Assembly (NCBI GenBank): GCA_036523395.1 | Contig: DATDEH010000109.1 | Coordinates: 1 to 64,000, forward strand | DNA length: 64,000 nt | From: Candidatus Limnocylindria bacterium | GTDB lineage: Bacteria; Chloroflexota; Limnocylindria; P2-11E | Direction of reading: 5' to 3' | Part shown: positions 26,120 through 34,259 of the stretch, in pieces | Position numbering within the stretch: position 1 is the stretch's first letter | Layout of the letters: each line of letters starts with the position of its first letter | Position numbers and translations under genes: made by a program | The notes under the pieces: model-generated | Databases searched by the model: none | The model's input: the letters and a program-made list of their open reading frames with translations, nothing else | What the model was told of the DNA's origin: nothing

Positions 26120-26499
26120 CCGATACGCCGGTGCCCGTCGGCGCGGGGCTCAGCGCTCGGCGCGACCGGATGTGGGGACTGGTCGGTGGCCTGCTCGGCG
26201 TCGCCGTCGGCGTCGGCTCGGCTGCCATCGCCGTCTTCGTCGAGGGCGCGGATCCGTTGTCGTCATCCGCGCCGTACCCCGCCTTCTTCGCGAAGCGTCA
26301 GCTGCTGGTATACGACGTGTTCCTCGCGTTCGTGATCTTCGTCGGGGCAGCGTTCGCGGTCACCGGGATCGTGCTGACGCGACGCGGCGCGTTCCCGCGC
26401 ACCGACGCTCTCGGGACGCTGCTCGCGAGCGCGATCCTCACGGTCCTCGGGGGCGCGCTGCTCTTCACACGCCTCATCGCAGTCATCCGCGGGGTTTGA
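26116..26499 (+). CDS. Small membrane protein of unknown function
   Basis: 127 residues with three or so hydrophobic segments (around residues 16-38, 65-87 and 98-120). The N-terminus is short and Arg-rich. GTG start overlapping the upstream stop. No family recognised. Confidence 0.55.
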   Translation: MTDTPVPVGAGLSARRDRMWGLVGGLLGVAVGVGSAAIAVFVEGADPLSSSAPYPAFFAKRQLLVYDVFLAFVIFVGAAFAVTGIVLTRRGAFPRTDALGTLLASAILTVLGGALLFTRLIAVIRGV

Positions 26500-26526
26500 G
26501 TCGTCTGCGCCGCCCGCGCCAAGCGA

Positions 26527-26532
26527 TAACAT
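26527..26532 (+). promoter_or_regulatory. Putative -10 box (TAACAT), leaderless type
   Basis: TAACAT ends 7 nt before ATG 26540, the inferred original start of the methyltransferase gene. This supports that ATG as the real start despite the stop at codon 16. Confidence 0.45.
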
Positions 26533-26539
26533 CAATCGC

Positions 26540-27157
26540 ATGCGACAGCTCATCGGCAAGCGCCTCCTCGACATCGACGTCGGTTAACTGACCGAGGTCG
26601 CCCGCGCGTTCTTGCGGACGGCAGTGGACGCGGGCACGGGCGACGGCCGCTACCCGCTGCACGTGGCTCGAACGAGGACGGACACGCTCGCGATCGGTCT
26701 CGATGCGTCCGCGGATGCACTCGCGTATGCCGCTCGTCGTGCGCTCCGCGATCGCGTCCCGAACCTCGTCCTGGTGCGCGAGCCGCTGGAGCGTCTCGGG
26801 CTGGAGTGCTTCGCCGACGAGGTGACGATCCACTTCCCGTGGGGATCGCTGCTGCGTGGGGCGCTGGCCGAGGACGCGGGCGTGTTCGAGGCGATCTGCC
26901 GCCTGCCACGTCCCGGTGGTCGGCTTACGCTCGCGCTCTCATTGATCGCGCGCGACGGACGCACGCCGCTCTCCGCTCGCGACATTGCCGACGTGACACA
27001 CGCCTATTGCTCGTGCGGCTTCAGCCTGATGGAGGATCGCGCCATAGCGCGTGCCGACGTCGCGGCGGCGCGGTCGAGCTGGGGCAAGCGACTGGACGTT
27101 GGGGGGACGCGGCCCGGCCACCTGTTGCGTTTTCGCCGGGACAGCGTGCCGTCCTAG
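26540..27157 (+). pseudogene. KamB/NpmA-type 16S rRNA (A1408-N1) methyltransferase homologue with TAA at codon 16
   Basis: From ATG 26540 the frame reads MRQLIGKRLLDIDVG, then TAA (26585-26587), then LTEVARAFLRTAVDAGTGDGRYPLHVAR in the same frame. NpmA has DELTEI at this place, so the stop sits where Glu is expected (GAA to TAA is one change). The rest is intact: SAM loop DAGTGDGRYP, FPWGSLLRG (Trp101) and SSWGKRL (Trp181), matching the two Trp known in the family to stack on A1408. Known members give aminoglycoside resistance; here the role is unknown. Restart at TTG 26612 would lose the N-terminal beta-hairpin. Confidence 0.75.
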
Positions 27158-27161
27158 GCGG

Positions 27162-27167
27162 TAACCT
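27162..27167 (+). promoter_or_regulatory. Putative -10 box (TAACCT) of the 46-residue membrane protein
   Basis: TAACCT lies 29 nt before ATG 27197, giving a short leader with a GGAGG Shine-Dalgarno at 27188-27192. Confidence 0.4.
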
Positions 27168-27196
27168 CACGCCGACAGCCCGCTGACGGAGGTCGC

Positions 27197-27337
27197 ATGT
27201 CGGAGCACCGGCCGGTCCACGAGGAGCCGCGCATCGAAGAGCACAAGGTGTACGCGCTGCTTGCGATACCCGTCTTTCTCGTGACGATCTTCATCATCGG
27301 GCTGATCGCGACGCTCGGGACCGCGCCGCGGCCCTAA
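27197..27337 (+). CDS. 46-residue single-pass membrane protein
   Basis: ATG 27197 follows a good GGAGG. The product has a charged N-terminus (MSEHRPVHEEPRIEEHK), one hydrophobic helix (YALLAIPVFLVTIFIIGLIA) and a short tail. It is too short for most gene callers. Its 3' end overlaps the converging gene by 44 bp. Function unknown; such peptides often sit beside larger membrane complexes. Confidence 0.6.
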   Translation: MSEHRPVHEEPRIEEHKVYALLAIPVFLVTIFIIGLIATLGTAPRP

Positions 27338-27797
27338 CGCGCACCGGCCGCGCTGCAGGCTCGGACCACGCCACATCGCTCGGCAGCTCGCGACGCAGGA
27401 TCGGTTCGAGCGCGGTCACGTAAGCGGCGACCCGCTCCGCGAGCTCGTTCGCGAGCGCCGCGTCCGGTCGGCGGTGGGGCAGAGGTTCCCATACGCGTGC
27501 CCAACCGCGGTCCCACTCCTCGATCCGCGCAGCGGCCAGCGCGCGACGTATCGCTTTCGCGTTCGCGGCGAACGCCGCGAGGAGCCGCGCGTTCGTGAGC
27601 GAGTCGGCTTCGAAGTGCAGGCCGATCTCGATCGTGCCGAGTCGCTCGCGTGGCCAGATCTCGTAGTGCAGTGCCTTGTTCCCGTACCACAGCTTGCTCT
27701 GGAATGAGAACGACTCCCACCGGAACTCACGAAGGTCGGAAGGCACGCGGTCGCGCACGAGCGGACGCACGCGGCGCAGGCACTCGGCTTGTTGCAT
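27294..27797 (-). CDS. Conserved hypothetical protein
   Basis: 167 residues with a motif-rich middle: FRWESFSFQSKLWYGNKALHYEIWP, then IEIGLHFEADSLTNARLL. No catalytic motif recognised. ATG 27797 overlaps the stop of the upstream membrane protein, so it is the second gene of that unit. The last 20 residues are Arg-rich and overlap the small converging gene, so they may be poorly constrained. Confidence 0.6.
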   Translation of the reverse strand: MQQAECLRRVRPLVRDRVPSDLREFRWESFSFQSKLWYGNKALHYEIWPRERLGTIEIGLHFEADSLTNARLLAAFAANAKAIRRALAAARIEEWDRGWARVWEPLPHRRPDAALANELAERVAAYVTALEPILRRELPSDVAWSEPAARPVRVRAAARSRASRSAR

Positions 27798-28951
27798 CAG
27801 GGGATCCGCGCGCGCAGCACGAGGTCGACGATACCGGTGAGCGCGGGCATGACGATGCCGGCGAGCGTCGCGAGCTTGATCACACCCGCGCGCGTCGGCA
27901 CCGCGACGACGATCGAGATCGCATCAGCGACCAGGGAGCCTACGATGAAGAGCGCCGTACCCACGAGCGGCCCACCCGGAGTGTCCTGCCAGATCGCCGC
28001 GGTCGTGAATGCGAAGCCCACACCGGCCAGGAACCAGACCGCCGGACTCCCCTGCCGATTCCCGCCGATCGCGATGACCGTCGCGGGGACCAGATAGGGG
28101 ACGAGCGTGGTCGTCCAGCTAAGCAGAGCAGCAAGCCCGATCATCACCCAGCGGCGAGTGGTGAGGTGGTGCAGTAGGCCGAGCATGAGCCCAGCCGACA
28201 GTGAGATGAGCGGGACGAAGAGTGGGTTGGAGCGATCGATGCCGGCGGCGAGATAGATGCGCGTCGTGTGCTGGAACGCGGGTTCGCTCGCGAGCACAGG
28301 GATACGTGAGATGTACTGGATGACCTCGGGCGAGAGGTTCGTAGCCAGCGGCCCGGCGAAGCGTTCGGCCGCAGTCGCGGCGATCAGGAAGCCGAAGACC
28401 AGCGCGCTGGGCCAACCGATCGGCCGCGGGATGCGCGGCTGGGTGTCGCGCGGGGCGGGCGCGGGGTGCGCGAGCGCGATGCGGCAAGACGCCATGCCGA
28501 GGAAGGAAACGAAGAGGCCCCAGCCGAGCATCGAGTGAGGGAACGACCAGTTGGTCTCATCGAGGCCGAACGTCGAGTGCCAGATCGCGTCGAACATCCC
28601 GGCGAGAGCGACAAGGCCGAAGCCAGCGCCCGCAAGGCCGATCGATCCGGGGATCGGGAAGGGGACGAGCGGGAGGCGGAACGTCGGGCCGAACCAGCGC
28701 CGCAGATTCGGCGTGAACGCGAAATATGCCAGCGTGATGGCCGCGCATAAGTGCATCGAGTAGATGAAGAGGTGTGGTGGCGAGAAGAAGTCCTCGAACG
28801 CGTGCGTCGCGTGCCAGCGGCGGTCCCAATCGAAGCCGATCCCGAATGCGAGGAGGTCGAAGACGACGGCGAGCCACAGAAGGCGGTAGGCGGTCGCGAG
28901 GCCCGCTTCCTCACGAATCGGCTCGCTTGCGGCGACGGTAGTCGCGCTCAG
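27797..28951 (-). CDS. Polytopic membrane protein, start uncertain
   Basis: At least 319 residues with about eight hydrophobic helices and motif FDAIWHSTFGLDETNWSFPHSML. The first ATG is at 28756, but the frame is open back to a stop near 29006 and reads convincing protein just upstream (WHATHAFEDFFSPPHLFIYS, plus a hydrophobic helix), so the real start is upstream. No ATG, GTG or TTG exists there; CTG 28951 or 28879 are the only near-cognate options. No family recognised; the repeated HxxF...PH motif suggests metal or haem binding, as inference only. Confidence 0.6.
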   Translation of the reverse strand: MSATTVAASEPIREEAGLATAYRLLWLAVVFDLLAFGIGFDWDRRWHATHAFEDFFSPPHLFIYSMHLCAAITLAYFAFTPNLRRWFGPTFRLPLVPFPIPGSIGLAGAGFGLVALAGMFDAIWHSTFGLDETNWSFPHSMLGWGLFVSFLGMASCRIALAHPAPAPRDTQPRIPRPIGWPSALVFGFLIAATAAERFAGPLATNLSPEVIQYISRIPVLASEPAFQHTTRIYLAAGIDRSNPLFVPLISLSAGLMLGLLHHLTTRRWVMIGLAALLSWTTTLVPYLVPATVIAIGGNRQGSPAVWFLAGVGFAFTTAAIWQDTPGGPLVGTALFIVGSLVADAISIVVAVPTRAGVIKLATLAGIVMPALTGIVDLVLRARIP

Positions 28952-29006
28952 ATCGCGGTCAGGTGACGCGATGCCTACAACGTTTCGTGCACGATCTCGT
29001 AGCCAT

Positions 29007-29012
29007 TAACAT
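29007..29012 (+). promoter_or_regulatory. Putative -10 box (TAACAT) of tRNA-Asn
   Basis: TAACAT ends 10 nt before the mature tRNA 5' end, allowing a very short leader. Confidence 0.4.
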
Positions 29013-29022
29013 CGAGTCTCTT

Positions 29023-29094
29023 TCCGGCGTAGCGCAACGGTAGCGCAGGGGACTGTTAATCCCTTGGTTGGAGGTTCGAATCCTCCCGCCGGAG
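29023..29094 (+). tRNA. tRNA-Asn (anticodon GTT)
   Basis: The acceptor TCCGGCG pairs with CGCCGGA and G is the discriminator. The anticodon loop CTGTTAA gives GTT, reading AAC/AAT (Asn). The T loop GGTTCGAATCC is canonical. No CCA is encoded. The adjoining downstream gene has lower GC, so the tRNA may mark an insertion point; no att-like duplicate of the tRNA 3' end was found here. Confidence 0.95.
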
Positions 29095-29155
29095 CTGACG
29101 ACGAACTCACAAGAGACACTCTTGGTCGGGAGTAGACAGGTTCGCGCGATAGAAC

Positions 29156-29161
29156 TAATGT
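29156..29161 (+). promoter_or_regulatory. Putative -10 box (TAATGT) of the HNH gene
   Basis: TAATGT ends 6 nt before the GTG start at 29168. No Shine-Dalgarno. Confidence 0.35.
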
Positions 29162-29167
29162 TCTAGA

Positions 29168-30079
29168 GTGCTGGTTTGCAAGCAGTGCGGCGTGGAATTC
29201 CCGATCTACCCGGTGATCGACGGTCAACGAATAAACCTCCGGGGCCGGGCGAGGTGCCTCAATTGCCTGCCACTTCGTCGACTGCGCGGGCCAAGGAAGA
29301 AGGTCGCACGAATGCCAAAACAGAAGACCTGCCAGTCCTGTGGCCGTCGATTCCCGGCGAAAGCGGTTGTCGATGGCATCATGCGCGATCTTCACCGAAG
29401 GCGATTCTGTTTCAGCTGCTCGCCGTTTCGCGCCCACAACACGTCGCACCTTGCTCCTGGTTCCGATCCAAACGACCGGCGTGGAAAAGTGCGACTTCAG
29501 CGCCTTCAGTCTTGGTCGCGATACGGGCGCAAGCGACGCCGTCAACGGAAGCGTGACCTCGTATCGGCTGCGGGTGGTGCATGCGTCGAGTGCGGCTATG
29601 CACGCTCGATCGCGGCACTCGAGTTTCACCATCGCGATGCGGCGACCAAGCTGTTCGGAATCGCAAAATTCAATGGGTCCCAGATTCGGTTACTTGCCGA
29701 AGTCGCTAAATGCGACCTACTTTGCGCCAATTGTCACCGCAGGCGGCACGCGACTATTGATGCATCCACCAATTCGTCGGCACCACGCCGTCGCAAACTG
29801 AAGGCGCGGGCAGTCAGCGCGCTGGGCGGTCGATGCGAAGGCTGCACTCAAGGCTACGAGTCGGCCATCTTTGAGTTTCATCATCGCGACGGTGCGACCA
29901 AAGAGTTTGGGATTTCTGAGAACGGACTCATTCGTGGGTGGGAGGAAGTCGCGTCGGAATTGGCGAAGTGCGTGTTGCTGTGCGCAAATTGCCACCGCGA
30001 AGTGCACGCGGGTAGTCGTGACATCAACGTGCCGCTCGGGTTCTCAGAGCGCCCGGCCGTCTACCAAATCGCCGTGTAG
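29168..30079 (+). CDS. Tandem-duplicated zinc-finger/HNH protein
   Basis: 303 residues in four modules: two zinc fingers (CKQC...CLNC at 4-32; CQSC...CFSC around 54-83, followed by SPFRAHNT) and two HNH domains (CVECGYARS...LEFHHRDAATKLFGI...CANCHRRRHA and CEGCTQGYE...FEFHHRDGATKEFGI...CANCHREVHA). Known relatives have one finger plus one HNH. HNH proteins nick or cut nucleic acid, often in mobile or defence contexts. Base composition is visibly lower in GC than its neighbours, and it lies beside tRNA-Asn, suggesting transfer. GTG start. Confidence 0.8.
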   Translation: MLVCKQCGVEFPIYPVIDGQRINLRGRARCLNCLPLRRLRGPRKKVARMPKQKTCQSCGRRFPAKAVVDGIMRDLHRRRFCFSCSPFRAHNTSHLAPGSDPNDRRGKVRLQRLQSWSRYGRKRRRQRKRDLVSAAGGACVECGYARSIAALEFHHRDAATKLFGIAKFNGSQIRLLAEVAKCDLLCANCHRRRHATIDASTNSSAPRRRKLKARAVSALGGRCEGCTQGYESAIFEFHHRDGATKEFGISENGLIRGWEEVASELAKCVLLCANCHREVHAGSRDINVPLGFSERPAVYQIAV

Positions 30080-30104
30080 CCGATCTCGTGTCACTATCCG
30101 CGAA

Positions 30105-30587
30105 GTGACTGACGGGCCCTTCTTCGAGGATTTCACGATCGGCGCGACGTTCCGCTCGTCGATCGGTCGCACGATCACCCAGGCCGACAACATCCAGTTC
30201 TCGCTGCTCACCAACAACGCGAACGAGATCCACTTCAACGCGCACTACGCGGCGCAGACCGAATTCAAACGCCCGCTCGTCAACAGCTTCCTCACGCTCG
30301 CCACGGTCGCGGGCATGATGGTCCCGGAGACGAGCCGCTGGGGGTTCGCACTCGGAGTGGGTGAGGTCACGCTCCCGAATCCGCTCTTCGAAGGCGACAC
30401 GCTGTACGCCGACACCGAGGTGCTGGAGGCCCGCGCGTCGCGCTCGCGCCCGGGCTGGGGCATCGTCACCGTGCGACAGCGCGGCATCAAACAGGACGGG
30501 AGCATCGTGCTCATCGCGAAGCGCACGTTCATGGTCCCGACGCGCGCGAACGCGCCGAAGCCGCACTTCCCCGAGCCGCGCGAATAG
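30105..30587 (+). CDS. MaoC-like acyl-CoA hydratase
   Basis: 160 residues with a hot-dog fold: EDFTIGATFRSSIGRTITQADNIQF, then NANEIHFNAHYA (the MaoC-type catalytic Asp/His region is Asn/His here) and GVGEVTLPNPLFEGDTL. Hydrates enoyl-CoA-type double bonds. GTG 30105 is chosen; the longer frame from 29871 runs through the HNH gene. The next gene starts 1 nt after its stop, so it leads the catabolic run. Relatives act on mesaconyl- or itaconyl-type CoA esters, which would suit the neighbouring lyase. Confidence 0.75.
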   Translation: MTDGPFFEDFTIGATFRSSIGRTITQADNIQFSLLTNNANEIHFNAHYAAQTEFKRPLVNSFLTLATVAGMMVPETSRWGFALGVGEVTLPNPLFEGDTLYADTEVLEARASRSRPGWGIVTVRQRGIKQDGSIVLIAKRTFMVPTRANAPKPHFPEPRE

Positions 30588-30588
30588 C

Positions 30589-31755
30589 GTGGACTTCGCC
30601 AGGACCGACGAGCAGGAGTCGATCCGCTCAGCGGTGCGCTCGCTGTGCGCGCAGTTCCCGGATGACTACTGGCGCGAGCTGGACCGCGCGAGCGAGTACC
30701 CCGAGCGGTTCGTGCGCGCCCTCACCGACGCTGGCTGGCTCGCCGCGCTCATCCCGACCGAATATGGCGGCGCCGGGCTCGGCATCGCGGAAGCCGCGCT
30801 CATCATCGAAGAGATCAACGCCTCCGGCGGGAACGCCGCCGCGGCCCACGCGCAGATGTACACGATGGGCACGCTACTTCGACACGGGAGCGACGAGCAG
30901 AAGCGCCGCTACCTGCCGCGCCTGGCGAAGGGCGAGCTGCGCCTGCAGGCGTTCGGCGTCACCGAAGCCGAGGCGGGGTCGGACACGACGCGCATCAAGA
31001 CGACGGCGACGAGGCGCGGTGACCGCTACGTCATAAAGGGAAAGAAGATCTTCATCTCGCGCGCGGAGCACTCGGACCTGCTCCTCCTGCTCGCCCGCAC
31101 GACGCCGTACGAGGACGTCGATGACAAGACGCGCGGGCTCAGCGTGTTCATCGTCGACCTTCGCGCGGCCATCGCCAACGGGCGCATCGCGGTGCGTCCC
31201 ATCGAGACGATGTTCAATCACCACACCACCGAGCTCTTCATCGACGACGTCGAGGTCCCCGCGACCGACCTGGTCGGCGAAGAGGGCGAGGGGTTCCGAC
31301 ACATCATCGACAGCTGGAATGCGGAGCGGATCCTCATCGCCTCCGAGTCGCTCGGGGACGGCCGCTGGTTCGTTGCGCGCGCCGTGGCCTACTCGTCCGA
31401 GCGCGTCGTATTCGGACGGCCGATCGGCGCGAATCAGGGCGTGCAGTTCCCGCTGGCTCAGGCTCACGCGCGCCTCGAGGCCGCGGCGCTCCTCCGCGAC
31501 AAGGCAGCGTGGCTGTTCGACCAGAGCCGCAAATGCGGAGCGGAAGCGAATATGGCCAAGCTCCTCGCGTCGCAGTCGGCATGGGACGCCGCGAACGCGG
31601 CACTCGATGCCTACGGCGGCTACGGCTTCGCCCGGGAATACGACGTCGAGCGCAAGTTCCGCGAGACGCGTCTTCTGCTTACCGCTCCGATCGGCAACAA
31701 CCTCGTGCTGGCGTATATCGGCCAGCACGTGCTCGGCATGCCGCGCTCGTACTGA
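30589..31755 (+). CDS. Acyl-CoA dehydrogenase
   Basis: FAD-dependent alpha,beta-dehydrogenation of an acyl-CoA. The 388 residues contain AFGVTEAEAGSDTTRIKTTA, the signature region ELFIDDVEVPATDLVGEEGEGF, GRPIGANQGVQFPLA and the C-terminal DAYGGYGFAREYDVERKFRETRL with the probable catalytic Glu. GTG 30589. Its stop overlaps the next ATG (TGATG). Substrate class not readable. Confidence 0.86.
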   Translation: MDFARTDEQESIRSAVRSLCAQFPDDYWRELDRASEYPERFVRALTDAGWLAALIPTEYGGAGLGIAEAALIIEEINASGGNAAAAHAQMYTMGTLLRHGSDEQKRRYLPRLAKGELRLQAFGVTEAEAGSDTTRIKTTATRRGDRYVIKGKKIFISRAEHSDLLLLLARTTPYEDVDDKTRGLSVFIVDLRAAIANGRIAVRPIETMFNHHTTELFIDDVEVPATDLVGEEGEGFRHIIDSWNAERILIASESLGDGRWFVARAVAYSSERVVFGRPIGANQGVQFPLAQAHARLEAAALLRDKAAWLFDQSRKCGAEANMAKLLASQSAWDAANAALDAYGGYGFAREYDVERKFRETRLLLTAPIGNNLVLAYIGQHVLGMPRSY

Positions 31756-32660
31756 TGAACGGGCTTCCGCCGATGCGCTCGCTGATGTTCGTGCCCGCAC
31801 ATCGGGAACGAATGGTCGCGCGCGCTCTCGGGCTCGGGGAATTCGACGCGAGCGAGCTGGATGTCGCGATCCTCGACCTCGAGGACGGTGTGCCACCGGC
31901 GGCGAAGGATGACGCACGGCGCATCATCGCCGACGTGCTCGGGCGCGCGGCGCGGGGTGCCGGCGGCCCCGGCCGGTACGTCCGCATCCGGCGTGCGCTG
32001 AGCGACGACGGCGCCGGCGACCTGGACGCGGTCGTTCGTGCAGGCCTGGCGGGGATCATGGCGCCGAAGGTGCGCCGCCCGGACGAGGTCGAGTGGCTGG
32101 CCGAGCGCCTCGATGTCCTGGAGCGCGACGCGAAGGTCGCTCGCGCCACCTTGCGGATCATCCCGTCGATCGAAAGCGCCGCCGCGCTCCTTGAAGCGCC
32201 GCGCATCGCGCAGGCCTCGGAGCGCGTCGTCGGCCTCGCGTTCGGGTCGGAGGACTTCGCGCTGGATCTCGGACTTCCGACCAAGCGCGAGGGGGAGGCG
32301 GCGGACCTCGTCTACGCGCGCTCCGCGACGGTCGTGGCCGCCGTGTCCGCCGGAAAGCTCGCCTTCGATGGCATCTGGCCCGACATCAAGGATCCCGCGG
32401 GCCTGCGCGCCGATGCGCTGCGGGCGCGGCGCCTCGGCTTCGCCGGCAAGACGCTCATCCATCCGGATCAGGTCACGATCGTGAACGAGATCTTCAGCCC
32501 GACCACGGCGGAGGTCGAAGAGGCGAGGCGGGTCCTTCACGCGTTCGACGAAGCGCTCAAGCGCGGCGAGGGCGCGGTCGCGCTCGACGGCCAGATGCTC
32601 GATGCACCGGTCGTCGATCGCGCGCGGCGTGTCCTGCGCGCGGTCGAGCGAAACTCCTAG
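31755..32660 (+). CDS. CitE-like (HpcH/HpaI family) acyl-CoA lyase
   Basis: 301 residues starting with PMRSLMFVPAHRERMVARA, then DVAILDLEDGVPPAAKDDAR (metal-binding Glu/Asp), IMAPKVRRPDEVEW, RIIPSIESAAALLEA and LAFGSEDFALDLGLP. CitE-like enzymes split malyl-, citramalyl- or similar CoA esters into acetyl- or propionyl-CoA and an oxoacid. ATG 31755. With the preceding dehydrogenase and hydratase it makes a dehydrogenation-hydration-cleavage set. Its TAG stop is embedded in a -10-like hexamer. Confidence 0.82.
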   Translation: MNGLPPMRSLMFVPAHRERMVARALGLGEFDASELDVAILDLEDGVPPAAKDDARRIIADVLGRAARGAGGPGRYVRIRRALSDDGAGDLDAVVRAGLAGIMAPKVRRPDEVEWLAERLDVLERDAKVARATLRIIPSIESAAALLEAPRIAQASERVVGLAFGSEDFALDLGLPTKREGEAADLVYARSATVVAAVSAGKLAFDGIWPDIKDPAGLRADALRARRLGFAGKTLIHPDQVTIVNEIFSPTTAEVEEARRVLHAFDEALKRGEGAVALDGQMLDAPVVDRARRVLRAVERNS

Positions 32661-32663
32661 TCT
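32658..32663 (+). promoter_or_regulatory. Putative -10 box (TAGTCT) that includes the upstream stop codon
   Basis: The TAG stop of the CitE-like gene starts TAGTCT, which ends 9 nt before ATG 32673. No Shine-Dalgarno. Confidence 0.45.
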
Positions 32664-32672
32664 GGTCCGCGC

Positions 32673-33572
32673 ATGAGACTTCTCACCTTCGTGTCGGAGG
32701 ACGGTCCACGCGCCGGCACCTTCGTGTCCGACGGCACGATCATGGCGATCCGCGCTCTCGTCCCCGGGGCGCCGATCGACATGCTGCGAGTCATCGAGCA
32801 GTTCGACGGGATCCGCGAGGACATCCGCGACGCGGCGACGCGAGCCCACGGGGGGATCGATCCGAGGCGCGCGAAGCTGCTCGCGCCGATCCCGGTGCCG
32901 CGGCGCAATGTGTTCTGCGTCGGCTGGAACTACTCGGAGCACTTCCAGGAGGGCGCGAACATGAGGGTCGCGCAGGGTACGCCCGGGCAGCAGGAGATCC
33001 CCGAGTATCCCGCCCTCTTCTCAAAGAATCCCGCGACGGTGACGGGACCGGACGCGACCGTGCTGTTCCCCGCGCCGCATTCGCAGCAGCTCGACTGGGA
33101 GGTCGAGCTCGCCGTGATCGTCGGGCGTCCAGGCCACGACATCGCGGAGGCGGACGCGATGCAGCACGTGTTCGGCTACACGTGCGCGAACGACGTGTCT
33201 GTGCGCGACGTGCAACGGCGGCACGGCGGGCAGTGGTTCAAAGGCAAGAACTTCGATACGCACCTGCCGATGGGGCCGTGGATCGTCACCGCCGACGAGC
33301 TCGACGCATCGGCGGTGCGCGTTCAGACGCGCGTGAATGGCACAACGAAACAGGATTCGAACACACGCTTCATGGTCTTCAAGATCCCTCGCCTGATCAG
33401 CGAGTTCTCGGCAGGGTGCCGACTCCTGGCGGGTGACATCATGATCACGGGAACACCGGAGGGTGTCGGCTTCGCGCGAAAGCCTCCCGAATTCCTCAAG
33501 CTTGGCGACGTCGTCGAAGTCGAGATCGAAGGAATAGGCGTGCTCCGGAATCGTGTTCAGGAGAGGGCGTAG
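32673..33572 (+). CDS. Fumarylacetoacetate hydrolase-family protein
   Basis: 299 residues. The catalytic metal-binding region reads NVFCVGWNYSEHFQEG, LDWEVELAVIVGR (two Glu ligands) and YTCANDVSVRDVQRRHGGQWFKGKNFD (Asp, Lys), ending with GDIMITGTPEGVGF. The family hydrolyses beta-diketones, acylpyruvates or decarboxylates oxaloacetate-type acids in aromatic and sugar catabolism. ATG start. Confidence 0.85.
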   Translation: MRLLTFVSEDGPRAGTFVSDGTIMAIRALVPGAPIDMLRVIEQFDGIREDIRDAATRAHGGIDPRRAKLLAPIPVPRRNVFCVGWNYSEHFQEGANMRVAQGTPGQQEIPEYPALFSKNPATVTGPDATVLFPAPHSQQLDWEVELAVIVGRPGHDIAEADAMQHVFGYTCANDVSVRDVQRRHGGQWFKGKNFDTHLPMGPWIVTADELDASAVRVQTRVNGTTKQDSNTRFMVFKIPRLISEFSAGCRLLAGDIMITGTPEGVGFARKPPEFLKLGDVVEVEIEGIGVLRNRVQERA

Positions 33573-34259
33573 ATGGCTGGTCAGATGGTGAAATTCCCGG
33601 CGAACGGCGGCACCGCGGACGGCTACCTTGCGACACCTTCATCGGGCAAGGGACAGGGCGTCATCGTCATCCAGGAATGGTGGGGCCTCACCGATCAGAT
33701 CAAGGGCGTCGCCGACATGTTCGCGCGCGAAGGTTTCGTTGCGCTCGCGCCGGACTTCTATCACGGCAAGGGCGCCAAGATCGGTGAGCCCGACAAGGCA
33801 CAGAAGCTGATGATGGAGTTCTTCCAGGCGAACACCGCGGCGAAGGATGCGAAGGGCGCGGCCGAGTACCTCGCGAAGCAGCCTGCCGTGACGAGCAAGA
33901 AGGTCGGCGTGATCGGCTTCTGCATGGGCGGTTTCCTCGCGCTGCTCGTCGGGAGCGTCGCGCCGGACAAGGTCGCCGCGGTCGTCGACTGTTATGGGGT
34001 CGGGCAGCGCCTGCCGGACCTGAAGCCGCTCCGTGGGATCCCGGTTCTCGGCATCTTCGGTGGGAAGGACCATTCTGTGGCCGAGTTCGCCAACCTCGAG
34101 AAGGTCGCGAAGGAGAACGGCGTGCCGTTCACGAAGCACACGTACCCCGAGGCCGACCATGCGTTCCTCAACGAGCAGCGCAAGGATGTCCACCGACCCG
34201 ACGACGCGAAGGATGCGTGGAGCAAGATCATGCCGTTCCTGAAGAGCAACGTGCGCTGA
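33573..34259 (+). CDS. Dienelactone hydrolase-family protein
   Basis: 228 residues, alpha/beta hydrolase with nucleophile elbow GFCMGG (Cys117), VVDCYG and the His in YPEADHAFL. The Glu of the EWWG block near residue 36 is typical of dienelactone hydrolases of the modified ortho-cleavage pathway. ATG begins immediately after the upstream stop; the stop overlaps the next ATG. The cytoplasmic substrate is probably a lactone. Confidence 0.85.
   Translation: MAGQMVKFPANGGTADGYLATPSSGKGQGVIVIQEWWGLTDQIKGVADMFAREGFVALAPDFYHGKGAKIGEPDKAQKLMMEFFQANTAAKDAKGAAEYLAKQPAVTSKKVGVIGFCMGGFLALLVGSVAPDKVAAVVDCYGVGQRLPDLKPLRGIPVLGIFGGKDHSVAEFANLEKVAKENGVPFTKHTYPEADHAFLNEQRKDVHRPDDAKDAWSKIMPFLKSNVR

Noticed and set aside
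14146-26587. Stop codon reassignment to explain the TAG (14146) and TAA (26585)
   Set aside because: TAG and TAA both end other intact genes in this window (for example glcF and galU), so neither codon is generally reassigned.
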